Shown here piece after piece: positions 52,344 through 61,846 of a stretch of 64,000 nt of DNA (the stretch's first letter is position 1; each line of letters begins with the position of its first letter). Source of the DNA: Flavobacterium supellecticarium (GTDB lineage Bacteria > Bacteroidota > Bacteroidia > Flavobacteriales > Flavobacteriaceae); contig NZ_SSNZ01000008.1 of assembly GCF_004801375.1 (NCBI RefSeq), positions 62,001 to 126,000 of the forward strand. Reading direction: 5' to 3'. The notes beneath the pieces are model-generated. The model saw nothing but the letters and a program-made list of their open reading frames with translations, had not been told where the DNA came from and ran no database searches. Both the position numbers and the translations under genes were made by a program.

Positions 52344-53354
52344 TTATTTGTTATTTGTCAGATTGTTTACAAGCTTTTTTAATTCTTCAATGTCTTTAGC
52401 TTGTTTTTCATTGGTTTTATTTTGCTCAATGATGTACAGGGTTAATTCTTCGATTTTTTCCTGTTGGATTTTTATCATTTCACCTAAAGCAATTCCTTCT
52501 TCTGCAATTTGTGCTGCCGATGGCACATTTATTAAGCGACCTTTTTCCTGAATATGTTTTTCTACTTCGTTTAGTGTCGGTAATTGGTACTCCGGTTGAA
52601 ATACATAATCCGCCCAGGCAGATTGAAGATTCACACGTACTTCTTCCGTTAATATACCTCCTTTTACAAAAAGACTATAATTGTTTAGATTAACACCACC
52701 GGCTGTTGTTGGGAAATTGCCAAATGTGCTTCCGATACCTACTTTTCCGTTTAGTTTTAATTGACTGGCTGTAAAATCACCCCATATTAAAGGAGTATCA
52801 GTTTCTTTGTTGTCAATATAAAGCTTATTGTCGATATCATAACTTAGTGCAACATATGCTCCAATCAATACATTGCCTGAACCTCTGCTTTCTGCTCCTG
52901 CATTGATACCAATAAATGTATTGTTATTGCCATCATTTTCTCGACCTGATCCATATCCTATAAAAGTATTTGTCGATCCAGGAGCAAATGCACCGGCTAG
53001 GCTGCCTATATATGTGTTTTGAATGCCCGTAGTATTATTAGAGCCAGAACCATAGCCAATAAAGAGATTGTTTGTTCCTGTTGTATTGTCTATACCTGAA
53101 TGATTGCCGATAAAGACATTTTGTTTGCCGGAAGTATTTGTTCTTCCGGCTGAGTGGCCAATAAAGGTGTTGTTGCTGAATGTAATATTGTTTGTTGACA
53201 TGCCGGCTTGATAACCATAAAAAGTATTGCCTTCTCCATTACTACCGGATTGTAGACCACCACTTGTGACGGTTGAATTAGAAGCTACGTTTTGTGCATT
53301 TAATGATAGAAATCCGCTTAAAAAGAACCCTGTTAAAAGTAGTTTTGTTTTCAT
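52344..53354 (-). CDS. Repeat-rich surface protein A (N-x-F-I-G-x-x-A-G type)
   Basis: 336 residues with the same layout as the 48009 gene: signal peptide (MKTKLLLTGFFLSGFLSLNA), NTFIGxxAG repeats (SNNTFIGHSAGRTNTSGKQN), the GGVNLNNYSLFVKGGILTEE module and a coiled-coil tail (IEELKKLVNNLTNNK). First gene of the metalloprotease operon. It has no sorting domain, so anchoring is probably by trimerisation or another route. Confidence 0.8.
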   Translation of the reverse strand: MKTKLLLTGFFLSGFLSLNAQNVASNSTVTSGGLQSGSNGEGNTFYGYQAGMSTNNITFSNNTFIGHSAGRTNTSGKQNVFIGNHSGIDNTTGTNNLFIGYGSGSNNTTGIQNTYIGSLAGAFAPGSTNTFIGYGSGRENDGNNNTFIGINAGAESRGSGNVLIGAYVALSYDIDNKLYIDNKETDTPLIWGDFTASQLKLNGKVGIGSTFGNFPTTAGGVNLNNYSLFVKGGILTEEVRVNLQSAWADYVFQPEYQLPTLNEVEKHIQEKGRLINVPSAAQIAEEGIALGEMIKIQQEKIEELTLYIIEQNKTNEKQAKDIEELKKLVNNLTNNK

Positions 53355-53435
53355 ATAAATTAGATTTAAAAAATTTCTGACAAATTAAGAAAATAAATTG
53401 TTTTAAAAATAACAATATGTTTTAAAATAAAAAAA

Positions 53436-53457
53436 AGCACCAACATTCGTTGGTGCT
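53436..53457 (-). terminator. Terminator after the 53484 T9SS gene
   Basis: Stem AGCACCAAC/GTTGGTGCT, loop ATTC; T-run on the minus strand. Confidence 0.9.
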
Positions 53458-53483
53458 CGATAAGGTTAAGAATATGGAGGCTG

Positions 53484-54314
53484 TTATTTGATGATCAGTT
53501 TTTGTGTGGCGGTTTTTCCTTCTTCTGTAATTTTTAAAAGATACACTCCGGTGTTTAGATTGGAAAGCTGAATAGGGTTGTTGTTTTCGGATTTCAAATT
53601 CAGAACCTGTTTTCCAAGGATATCATAAATCTCAATTGTTTTATCAGATCCTGTTGTCGAAGTAATATAAAGGTTATCATTGTTGCTGGCCGGATTCGGG
53701 TATAATTTTAAACCGTCGATTTGGTGATCGGTTAGTCCCATTGGGGTGTTGTTTACCATTGAAAAATCATCATAGTAAATAAAGCCACCAACGCTGGTTG
53801 CTGATTGTCTGTAGGTACGCGCCTGAAAACGGAAATGCGTGGCATTGGTCGGAGCGGTTAGGGTAAAGCTTGCCTGTACCCATTGTGCATTGTTGCTGGA
53901 GTAGGTTGTTGGGTGTAATATGTCTCTATGGTCGGTTAGTTCCGATTCGTTTCCATTGGAAATATTAACCCAGGAATGCCAGGCGCGGCTACGGGCTTTG
54001 GTGTCGTTATCCAGAAACCAATAGGAAATAGTATAATTGTTTCCGGGAATAACCGGGATTAAATCAGTTGGACTTACCGTTTGTGTATCGTCTTGTGATT
54101 GGTGTTTTACGGCGGATGCACCGCTTTTAAATATACTGGTTTCGCGGGTGATAAAGTTATTTGCCGAGAAGGTTTCAGTGTTTACAGCTGTAAATCCACT
54201 TGGAGTAGTGTTGTTGGTCCAGGTTTCAAAATTCCCGTTTGGAATTAAGTTCGTTTGGGCGTTAGCGGTTACGCTCAATGCGATGCTGAATAAAGCCAGG
54301 TAAATTTGTCTCAT
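53484..54314 (-). CDS. T9SS-sorted carbohydrate-binding-like protein (276 aa)
   Basis: Signal peptide (MRQIYLALFSIALSVTANAQ), a jelly-roll-like N-terminal region (NLIPNGNFETWTNNTTPSGF, FRFQARTYRQSA, GFIYYDDFSM) and the type A sorting domain (GLKLYPNPASNNDNLYITS ... EEGKTATQKLIIK). Its layout and C-terminus match the protein at 54452. Probably a surface glycan-binding protein; the ligand is unknown. Confidence 0.85.
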   Translation of the reverse strand: MRQIYLALFSIALSVTANAQTNLIPNGNFETWTNNTTPSGFTAVNTETFSANNFITRETSIFKSGASAVKHQSQDDTQTVSPTDLIPVIPGNNYTISYWFLDNDTKARSRAWHSWVNISNGNESELTDHRDILHPTTYSSNNAQWVQASFTLTAPTNATHFRFQARTYRQSATSVGGFIYYDDFSMVNNTPMGLTDHQIDGLKLYPNPASNNDNLYITSTTGSDKTIEIYDILGKQVLNLKSENNNPIQLSNLNTGVYLLKITEEGKTATQKLIIK

Positions 54315-54405
54315 GGTTTTTTTGTTGGCAAGATAGCGACCTGATGTTGGCTTTTGATCATCTTAAAGTAAAGGGTAGTTTAAGTTTTAAAATTAGAGCA
54401 TAAAA

Positions 54406-54430
54406 AAAGCGTCAACATTGTTGACGCTTT
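54406..54430 (-). terminator. Terminator after the 54452 T9SS gene
   Basis: Stem AAAGCGTCAAC/GTTGACGCTTT, loop ATT; T-run on the minus strand. Confidence 0.9.
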
Positions 54431-54451
54431 TCTATATAGTGTGAAGAGAAA

Positions 54452-55243
54452 TTATTTGATAACTAATTTTCTAGTAGCCGTTTTTCCTTCTTCAGTGATT
54501 TTAACGATATAAACACCAGCGTTTAAGTTAGAAACGTTGATAGCAGCTTCGTTTTCAACACGTGTATTGATTACTTGTTTTCCTAATACATCATAAACAG
54601 CAACTGATTTTACAGCTGAAGCATCAGATGAAATATAGAAGTTGTTTCCAGATACCGGGTTAGGATATACTTTTAAACCAGAAATAGCATTTTCTTGTAA
54701 TCCTAGTGTGTTATCTACTAAAGTTACGTCATCATAATAGATAGCTCCTGAGTTTCCAGTGTCTTGGTATACACGGAAGTCAAAACGCAAGATAGTTGCA
54801 CCAGCTGGAGCAGTAGCCGTTACAGAAACTTGTTGCCATCCTGTAGTGTTACCATAGTAGTCTGGTTGTAAAGAAGTGTCAGTAATACCAGCTGAGCTAG
54901 TTCTCCAAGCTCCCCAGTGTCTTCCTCTAGCATTATCAGTTTCGTCTTTATACCAGTATGTCAATGTGTATTGGTGACCAGCAACTACAGCAAAGTCAGC
55001 AACACCAGCTCTTACGTTACCTGTTCCGGCAGGTGCTGTAAATTTAGCTGAACTTGTACCGCCGTGTACGTTACCAGCCGCAGTTTCAAGAGTAACAGAT
55101 CCTCCGTTTGCAGGAACAGTTACTGTCCATGAGTCAGGAGCACCAGCAGTCCAGTTTTCAAATCCACCATTAGGTATTAAGTTTTGAGCATTGACAGCAT
55201 ACGATAATGCAACAGTTGCTAATAAAGTGTAAAGTTTTTTCAT
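54452..55243 (-). CDS. T9SS-sorted carbohydrate-binding-like protein (263 aa)
   Basis: Same architecture as 53484: signal peptide (MKKLYTLLATVALSYAVNAQ), jelly-roll start NLIPNGGFENWTAGAPDSW, GAIYYDDVTLVDN, and sorting domain (GLKVYPNPVSGNNFYISSD ... TATRKLVIK). Codon use looks very uniform (GCA/GTA/GTT-rich, few rare codons), as in highly expressed Flavobacterium genes. Separate transcription unit. Confidence 0.85.
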   Translation of the reverse strand: MKKLYTLLATVALSYAVNAQNLIPNGGFENWTAGAPDSWTVTVPANGGSVTLETAAGNVHGGTSSAKFTAPAGTGNVRAGVADFAVVAGHQYTLTYWYKDETDNARGRHWGAWRTSSAGITDTSLQPDYYGNTTGWQQVSVTATAPAGATILRFDFRVYQDTGNSGAIYYDDVTLVDNTLGLQENAISGLKVYPNPVSGNNFYISSDASAVKSVAVYDVLGKQVINTRVENEAAINVSNLNAGVYIVKITEEGKTATRKLVIK

Positions 55244-55354
55244 GTTTTGAATTGTTTTTTAAAAAGTGGACAACAAAGTTAAGAAGTATTTCGTGATAAA
55301 TGAAAACTTTTAATGTAAAATTATGGTTAAATGTAAGAAATAACCCTTTGTTAA

Positions 55355-55681
55355 CTATTTGATAATAAGCTTTCTTGTAGCGGAAGCTTCGCCTTCTTTG
55401 ATTTTAATGATGTAAACACCCGCGTTTAAATTGGCTATATTTAGCTCTTTTGAGTTTAGAGTAGCCTGTAAAATACGCTTGCCTAACACGTCGAAAATCT
55501 CAACTTCCTTATCTTGTGTCGATTTGGAAGTGATGTATATTTTGTCCCCGTTGGTTGGGTTTGGATAAATGTTCAGACCTTCGATAGTGGTACCCGAAGA
55601 ACCTTTAGCCTCCTGCGCAAATAAACTGGCAGAAAACAGGAAAAAGGCAACTAAAATAATATAAAAGTAATTTTTCTTCAT
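55355..55681 (-). CDS. Sorting-domain-only T9SS protein (108 aa)
   Basis: Signal peptide (MKKNYFYIILVAFFLFSASL), about ten linker residues (EAKGSSGTTIEG) and then directly the type A sorting domain (LNIYPNPTNGDKIYITSK ... SATRKLIIK). There is almost no cargo. It could be a relic, a T9SS competitor or titrating peptide, or a minimal secreted peptide. The reading frame is intact. Confidence 0.8.
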   Translation of the reverse strand: MKKNYFYIILVAFFLFSASLFAQEAKGSSGTTIEGLNIYPNPTNGDKIYITSKSTQDKEVEIFDVLGKRILQATLNSKELNIANLNAGVYIIKIKEGEASATRKLIIK

Positions 55682-55794
55682 AGGTCTAAATATGGCATAA
55701 AGATATAAAAAAAGTTCAAAATTTATGCCAAAAAAAATATCCCCCTTATTGAAAGAGAGATATTTTTCTGAAAAAGATATTTAGTTACTTTTAA

Positions 55795-56973
55795 TTAAAG
55801 TCCTACTGTCCATCCGGTTGACCAGCTTGGTGCAGCTGTTCCGTTACCAGCGCCAGTTGCAGCAGCTGATTCCGTGAATACAGCGTTTACATCCATAGCA
55901 CTACCGTCTGTTTTCTTACCTTTAGCGTTCGATCCGATTCCTTCGAATTTTGTGTTGGTTCCTTTTAAAGTAGTACCTACGAAAGAGATGGTTTGATCGT
56001 GTTCTACATCATATCCAACTTTGAAATCTTTTACTACTACGTTGTTGAACATACCTTTAGTTCCTCTTCTTAATTTTAAAGCCTGGTTTTCTGGATACGC
56101 TGTTGCATCAGCAGCACTTCCGGCACCGATTAAAGTTAAGTTTGTGATTGTTGGGTTAGAAACCGGGTTTGCATCAAAGTTGAACTCATAGTTATCAGCC
56201 TCGATACCTCTGTTTCCTTTTCCGAAAGCAAGTTTACCATACCAGTTTGTGTTGGTACCGTTCCATCCTTCAGTCCAGTCAAATTGATCATCCTCGTTTC
56301 CGATAGCGATTAAGTTGGAAGTGTTAACCGTTCCACCGAAAAATTCGAAACCGTCATCAGCACCGTGATAAACTTCTACGTTTTCAACTACAGTTCCGTT
56401 ACCAACTCCGAAGAAAGAAACACCATTGAATTCTTTTTCAGTGTTGAAAGCAGCACCAGAATATTCAATTCTTAAATATTGGATTACACCAGAGTTGTCA
56501 TTTGCAACAGTACCACCGTATGTTAAGTCAGCAACTTCTGATTGTGCTGTAACCGTTCCTCTGTTGATTGGTGCTTTTCCACAAATTACTAAACCTCCCC
56601 AGTCACCAGCATTTTTAGTTGTCAAACCACTTGTCATAACTACTGGATTTGCAGCGGTTCCTAAAATGTTGATTTTACCACCTTGTGCTACTGCGATATA
56701 AGCAGATGTACCTCCGGTTCCTTCAATTCTTGTTCCGGCAGGAATAGTTAAAGTAGCACCGCTATTTACTTGGATTTTTCCAGTAAGCTTATAAGTTGCT
56801 CCGGCAACTAAAGTTACTACACCGTCGTTGATCGTTCCTTTAAAATCGTTCGCATTAGCAACGAAAGAAGAAGAAGGTCCGCTTGGTGTGCTCTCGTCAG
56901 ATGAAGAACAACTTGCTAAAGTTCCTGCAGTTACTGCGAAAATTACAAATAATTTTACGATTGATTTTTTCAT
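55795..56973 (-). CDS. Beta-helix lipoprotein paired with a TonB receptor
   Basis: 392 residues. Lipoprotein signal (MKKSIVKLFVIFAVTAGTLASC, Cys22), then parallel beta-helix-like repeats (GKIQVNSGATLTIPAGTRIEG, GDWGGLVICGKAPINRG, NGVSFFGVGNGTVVENVEVY, NEDDQFDWTEGWNG). This family regularly sits beside TonB receptors in Bacteroidota and is likely a surface ligand-binding partner. 198 nt after the receptor gene. Confidence 0.8.
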   Translation of the reverse strand: MKKSIVKLFVIFAVTAGTLASCSSSDESTPSGPSSSFVANANDFKGTINDGVVTLVAGATYKLTGKIQVNSGATLTIPAGTRIEGTGGTSAYIAVAQGGKINILGTAANPVVMTSGLTTKNAGDWGGLVICGKAPINRGTVTAQSEVADLTYGGTVANDNSGVIQYLRIEYSGAAFNTEKEFNGVSFFGVGNGTVVENVEVYHGADDGFEFFGGTVNTSNLIAIGNEDDQFDWTEGWNGTNTNWYGKLAFGKGNRGIEADNYEFNFDANPVSNPTITNLTLIGAGSAADATAYPENQALKLRRGTKGMFNNVVVKDFKVGYDVEHDQTISFVGTTLKGTNTKFEGIGSNAKGKKTDGSAMDVNAVFTESAAATGAGNGTAAPSWSTGWTVGL

Positions 56974-57127
56974 TTTGTTTTCTGAATAATTTTTTAGTTA
57001 TGTTTGATGCAAAAGTGCTTCGTTTTTTTTTAAAGCGGGTTAAGCCATTGTCACGGTTGGATTAACATATAAAGAAGTAATTATTAAGTAAATGTTTCGT
57101 TTGTTAAGGCAACTTTACTTTAAAAAA

Positions 57128-57151
57128 GAAGGAGCGATAATTCGCTCCTTC
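57128..57151 (-). terminator. Terminator after the TonB receptor gene
   Basis: Stem GAAGGAGCGA/TCGCTCCTTC, loop TAAT; TTTTTT on the minus strand, 20 nt past the stop. It separates the receptor from the beta-helix gene. Confidence 0.9.
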
Positions 57152-57171
57152 AGGTGTATTTTGATGTTGTA

Positions 57172-59922
57172 TTAAAACTGATAGTTCACATTGAAACTCA
57201 GATTCATTCCTTTAGTATAGGTTAACAAGGTAACGTCACCGTTGTTGTTTTCCTGTACACGTTCGATTTTAGGATTTAAAATGTTTTTAGCAGTTAGTCC
57301 GATACCTAAGTTTTTGTTGATTTTTGATTTTACAATAAAATCTAAGGTTCCTACAGCTTTGTCTACCTGGTCGCCACGTAAATTTGTTCCTAAGGCATAG
57401 ATGCGATCCGAGAAATACGAATAGGCTAAAGTAGTGGAGATGTTCGATTCTTTGTTGTTCCATTCTTTAAAGAATGATACGTCAGCATTTAGTAATAAAG
57501 GCGATGCTCCGGTAAAGGCACTTTTCGATTTGGTAAAGTCAACATTATAACGCGTCTCTTTGTCTACTTTAGAACCGTTTAAGTCCTGAGTGGTATACAT
57601 ATAAGAAGCGTTGATTCCGGCTGTTACTTTTTTACTGTTGTTTTCGCCCGATTGGAAGATCAGTTTCCGGAATTCGGCTTCGGCTCCGGCAACATAACCG
57701 CGATCTCCGGTGTTAACAAATGAAATATCGTTTGTAGAAGAAGCGATGGTTACTTCGTTAATCGGATTTAAGATGTATTTTCCGAAAGCAGTAAAGGAAA
57801 TCAACTCCTCGCTTTTCGGGAACATTTCCCATTTCAGGTCTAAATTATAGTTATCGGAAGGATATAAATCCGGGTTACCTACTTTTACTTCAGTTACATC
57901 TTCATAGATAAATAAGGCTCTTTCTTTAAACTGTGGTAAAGTGTAGGTTTTGCTCATTCCCAAACGAAGGTTTTGTTTTTCGTTTAATTCATATTTCATG
58001 ATCAAATTTGGAAGGAACGTTGTTTTTTTGAATTCATCTTTGTCTCCAACGGGATCCAACTGTGTTTTCCAGTCTACTTTCTGAAAGATATACTCGGCAC
58101 GTAATCCTAAAACAGCAGTTAATTTGTTGCTGAATTTATATTCGGTGTTTAAATAACCTCCGTGAATGATTTGTTCTCCGGTGTATTTTTGTGGATCAAG
58201 AGCGTTCGCGATTTCAGCATTTCCAACAAACGTACTGATTTCAAAATAACCATTGCTTAGATTTTGTTGGTTATAGAATAAATCCAGGTTGTCAGGATCT
58301 ACAATAGTGGTCGTGTAAGGGCCAAATGTTTTAAAGTTAAACTGAGTGGCTTTAAAATCTCTGTTTTTAAAACGACCGTTATAACCGGCTGTAAATTTAC
58401 CTCTAAAATCGCCATCGCTGGTTTTGTGGAACTTATAGTCAACCGAAGCAGTGGCAACTGTTTCGTATTCTTTCAAGCGTTGGAAATAACGGTGGTTGTC
58501 CGGTTTTGACTGACTGATGATGGTATAGCCGTTATCGTTTTTTCGTAAGGTGTTGTACATTCTGTCCGGCGTATCGCCTGTGATGTTGTTTTGAGCAACA
58601 CCCCAATTGAATTTGGAACGATCACTAAGCGTGTGTTCGCCTAATAATTGGTTTACGAATAAGGTGTTTTTTACATATTCCGAACGGCGAATCAATCCGT
58701 TACCAGCGTCGGCAAGATCGGCGATATATCCGAAATACTCGTCTTTAACCTGGCTTGATGTATTGATGAATAAAGAGTTAAAACTTACTTTATGATTGTT
58801 GTTGATTTTGTAACCTACATTCACCAATCCGGTTGTATTTGTATTGTAACCCATAGAAGAGAAGGTCTTGAAGTTTCGGTTAACCAAACTTCCGTCACCG
58901 TTTACACTACCTTTGGCGCTTCCGTCGCGTTTTGAGGTGTATTCGTTTCCGAAAGATCCGGTGGCGAAAATACTCAATTTGCTTTCCGAACCGATGTCGA
59001 ACGATTTACCTCCTGAGATTCCGAAAGAACCGGCTACCGGAGTTTTTCCTTCAAATTGTAAGGTGTTGAAATCGTAAGTGGAGATTGTTTTCGGATTGGC
59101 CGGATTGCTAAAACCAAAACTATTCGGACCTTTTGGAAGACGGAAGTTGTCTTCGGCTAATGCATTGGTATTGGCGTTAGAACCAATATCCAGACGTAAA
59201 AATCCTTTGCCTTTATAATCTTTGGAAACGATATCCACGTTACCTCCGGCGAAGTCGCCCGACGTTTTTCCGTTATATACTTTGTCGATCGATACATATT
59301 CTACGATATCGGTTGGGAAAATATCCAATCGGATGTTTTTCTTTTCCGGATCGTTCGAAGGAATCGGTAAGCCGTTCATGGTAGTCGAATTATAACGGTC
59401 GCCCAAACCTCTCACATAGATATTTCCGGTACCTTCCTGTTTGGTAATACCGGTCGTTTTGGTAACCGCAGTAGCTACATCACTTACACCTTTACGGGAA
59501 AGTTCCTGTGCTCCGATGCTTTGTTTTATTTCGATGGCTTTTTTCTGTTCTACTAAAAGCGCACTTTCTTTCTGACGGTTGGTTTCGATTTTTAAAACCA
59601 CATCTTCCAATTGTACACCGGCAGTACCTAGTGCTTTGTCAATTGTCTTCGTTTCGCCCGAAGCAATTTTAAAAGGGACTTCTATGGTTTGGTATCCTAA
59701 AAAGGCAATCATTAGAATGTGGTTTCCTTCCGGAACGCTCAAACTAAATGTTCCTTTTTCGTCGGTATTTGCGCCAATTGTTGTACCTTTAATTGTTACG
59801 CTGGCAAAAGGAAGTGGCTCATTGTTCATCTCCTTGTCTGTTATCGTACCTTTAACAGTCCCTTTTTGAGCAAAGGCGAAGACCGTGAACAATAATGTTG
59901 TTAGTAATAACTTAAGTTTCAT
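57172..59922 (-). CDS. TonB-dependent receptor with carboxypeptidase-like N-terminal domain
   Basis: 916 residues. Signal peptide (MKLKLLLTTLLFTVFAFA), carboxypeptidase regulatory-like domain (GTVKGTITDKEMNNEPLPFA), plug domain (ATAVTKTTGITKQEGTGNIY, VRGLGDRYNSTTMNGLPIPS) and a 22-strand-type barrel ending in Phe (NVNYQF). It imports a TonB-dependent ligand. Divergent from the PhoB/PhoR-like genes across 196 nt holding an 11-bp-period repeat. Confidence 0.92.
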   Translation of the reverse strand: MKLKLLLTTLLFTVFAFAQKGTVKGTITDKEMNNEPLPFASVTIKGTTIGANTDEKGTFSLSVPEGNHILMIAFLGYQTIEVPFKIASGETKTIDKALGTAGVQLEDVVLKIETNRQKESALLVEQKKAIEIKQSIGAQELSRKGVSDVATAVTKTTGITKQEGTGNIYVRGLGDRYNSTTMNGLPIPSNDPEKKNIRLDIFPTDIVEYVSIDKVYNGKTSGDFAGGNVDIVSKDYKGKGFLRLDIGSNANTNALAEDNFRLPKGPNSFGFSNPANPKTISTYDFNTLQFEGKTPVAGSFGISGGKSFDIGSESKLSIFATGSFGNEYTSKRDGSAKGSVNGDGSLVNRNFKTFSSMGYNTNTTGLVNVGYKINNNHKVSFNSLFINTSSQVKDEYFGYIADLADAGNGLIRRSEYVKNTLFVNQLLGEHTLSDRSKFNWGVAQNNITGDTPDRMYNTLRKNDNGYTIISQSKPDNHRYFQRLKEYETVATASVDYKFHKTSDGDFRGKFTAGYNGRFKNRDFKATQFNFKTFGPYTTTIVDPDNLDLFYNQQNLSNGYFEISTFVGNAEIANALDPQKYTGEQIIHGGYLNTEYKFSNKLTAVLGLRAEYIFQKVDWKTQLDPVGDKDEFKKTTFLPNLIMKYELNEKQNLRLGMSKTYTLPQFKERALFIYEDVTEVKVGNPDLYPSDNYNLDLKWEMFPKSEELISFTAFGKYILNPINEVTIASSTNDISFVNTGDRGYVAGAEAEFRKLIFQSGENNSKKVTAGINASYMYTTQDLNGSKVDKETRYNVDFTKSKSAFTGASPLLLNADVSFFKEWNNKESNISTTLAYSYFSDRIYALGTNLRGDQVDKAVGTLDFIVKSKINKNLGIGLTAKNILNPKIERVQENNNGDVTLLTYTKGMNLSFNVNYQF

Positions 59923-59957
59923 TGTGTTGTTGTTTACGTGTTGTATTAAATTTTGCG

Positions 59958-59990
59958 CAAAGGAACCCTTTCGAAGTTAACCTGAAGTTA
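59958..59990 (-). promoter_or_regulatory. Candidate receptor promoter and OmpR/PhoB-type operator
   Basis: On the minus strand a -7-like TTCCTTTG (59965-59958) lies downstream of two direct repeats TAACTTC (plus strand GAAGTTA at 59973-59979 and 59984-59990) spaced 11 bp. This is the geometry of OmpR/PhoB-family operators and overlaps the expected -33 region. ATCGTT repeats at 60001, 60028, 60047 and 60063 lie further upstream. Regulation is inferred. Confidence 0.4.
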
Positions 59991-60118
59991 GTAACCTGTT
60001 ATCGTTTTGTTGGGAATGTATTACGAAATCGTTAACAGATTAAATAATCGTTAACACATATAATCGTTTTGTATTATCTTTACCTTTACAACCCGAAAAC
60101 ACACATAGAGTGTCCATT

Positions 60119-60802
60119 ATGAAGAAAAAAGACATTAAGATTTTATTGGTTGATGATGAGCAGGATATCCTCGAAATCGTAGGGTATAATCTATCACAGG
60201 AAGGTTATCAGATCGTAACGGCAAGCAATGGTAAAGAGGCCATTTTAAAAGCTAAAAAGGAAATGCCGCAGTTGATCATTATGGATGTGATGATGCCCGA
60301 AATGGATGGGATGGAAGCGTGCGAAAACATCCGTAAAATCCCGGAACTGGCCAATGTGATCATAACATTCCTGACCGCAAGAAGTGAAGATTATTCACAA
60401 GTGGCAGGATTCGATGCCGGAGCCGACGATTACATTGCCAAACCGATTAAACCGAAAGTTCTGGTGAGTAAGGTCAAAGCTTTATTGCGTCGCTTAAAAG
60501 AAGATGAGCAACAAGGTGATGTATTACGGGTAGGTGAAATTGAAATCAATCGCGAAGAATACAAAATTGTAAAAGAAGGAGAAGAAATTATCCTGCCGCG
60601 TAAAGAATTTGAATTGTTCTACCTTTTGGCTTCCAAACCCGGAAAAGTATTCAAAAGAGAAGAAATTCTCGACAAAGTATGGGGTAACGAAGTAGTGGTT
60701 GGTGGACGAACAATCGACGTTCATATCCGTAAACTAAGAGAAAAAATCGGAGACGATCTATTTAAAACCATCAAAGGAGTCGGTTACAAATTAGAAATAT
60801 AA
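60119..60802 (+). CDS. OmpR/PhoB-family response regulator
   Basis: 227 residues from ATG 60119 (MKKKDIKILLVDDEQDILE); a GTG at 60110 is less likely. Receiver: DD at 12-13, Asp56 in LIIMDVMMPEMDG, Thr in FLTARSED and Lys in YIAKPIKP. Winged-helix domain: PRKEFELFYLLASKPGKVF, GRTIDVHIRKLREKIG. The kinase follows with TAA-ATG abutment. PhoB-like by overall form; the signal is not shown. Confidence 0.93.
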   Translation: MKKKDIKILLVDDEQDILEIVGYNLSQEGYQIVTASNGKEAILKAKKEMPQLIIMDVMMPEMDGMEACENIRKIPELANVIITFLTARSEDYSQVAGFDAGADDYIAKPIKPKVLVSKVKALLRRLKEDEQQGDVLRVGEIEINREEYKIVKEGEEIILPRKEFELFYLLASKPGKVFKREEILDKVWGNEVVVGGRTIDVHIRKLREKIGDDLFKTIKGVGYKLEI

Positions 60803-61846
60803 ATGTCCATAAGCTTTAAAAAATCATACAGATTTGCGGTCAAATCTGCGTTCTATATTACCCTTTTTTCCACCTTATTAATCGCAGGATTGACGTATTG
60901 GTTTTATGAACTGAACTATAAATTCTGTATTATTTTTGCTTCAGGCGTTTACTTTTTTTCCTTTTTCGTACTGCAATACCGCGTAGAACGCTTTATCTAC
61001 CGACGGGTTAAAAAAATCTATGACGATGTGTCGTTACTGGATTCGACCACACTCAGAAGTCAGCCGGTTACAACCGATATGGCGACACTGATGAACGAAG
61101 TACAGAAATTTGCAAAAGACAAAAAAATAGAAATTGAAACGTTAAAAATTCGTGAGGAATACCGTCGGGAATTCCTGGGGAATGTTTCTCACGAATTAAA
61201 AACACCGTTGTTCACCGTTCAGGGCTATCTGCTTACCTTGCTGGACGGGGCGATGAACGATAAAACCATCCGCAAAAAATACCTGCAACGCGCCGAAAAA
61301 GGAGTCGAACGATTGATCTATATCGTAAAAGATCTGGATATGATCACCAAGCTCGAAACCGGCGACCTAAATCTGGAGTTTACCGAATTCAATATTGTGG
61401 ATGTCATACAGAATGTTTTGGATCTTCTGGAAATGCGTGCCGATCAGAAAAATATTATACTGATGTTTGATCGGAAATATACTAAACCGGTAAAGGTTTT
61501 TGCCGATAAAGAACGCATTCAGCAGGTGGTGACCAATCTTGTTGAAAATTCCATCAAATACGGAAAAGAAAACGGAACAACCGAAATCAGTATCGAGGAT
61601 TTGGTCAATAACAAAGTGATTATTCGTGTAACCGACAATGGGGAAGGAATTCAAAAGCAGTTTATTTCCCGTTTATTCGAACGATTTTTCCGTGTGGACA
61701 AAAGTGGTGCGCGCTCCGAAGGTGGTTCCGGTTTGGGATTGGCTATCGTAAAGCACATCATCGAAGCGCACGACGAACGTATTTATGTAGAAAGTAAAAT
61801 CGGTGTCGGATCAGAGTTTTCCTTTACGCTCGAAAAGACAAAATAA
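60803..61846 (+). CDS. Sensor histidine kinase, PhoR-like
   Basis: 347 residues. Two N-terminal membrane helices (FYITLFSTLLIAGLTYWFY, FCIIFASGVYFFSFFVLQ) with almost no periplasmic loop, a HisKA domain with FLGNVSHELKTPLFTVQGYL (His130), N-box NLVENSIKYGKENG, G-boxes DNGEGI and GGSGLGLAIVKHIIEAH. The missing sensor domain suggests intramembrane sensing or input through a partner, as in Bacteroidota PhoR. It overlaps the convergent gene by 36 nt. Confidence 0.92.
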   Translation: MSISFKKSYRFAVKSAFYITLFSTLLIAGLTYWFYELNYKFCIIFASGVYFFSFFVLQYRVERFIYRRVKKIYDDVSLLDSTTLRSQPVTTDMATLMNEVQKFAKDKKIEIETLKIREEYRREFLGNVSHELKTPLFTVQGYLLTLLDGAMNDKTIRKKYLQRAEKGVERLIYIVKDLDMITKLETGDLNLEFTEFNIVDVIQNVLDLLEMRADQKNIILMFDRKYTKPVKVFADKERIQQVVTNLVENSIKYGKENGTTEISIEDLVNNKVIIRVTDNGEGIQKQFISRLFERFFRVDKSGARSEGGSGLGLAIVKHIIEAHDERIYVESKIGVGSEFSFTLEKTK

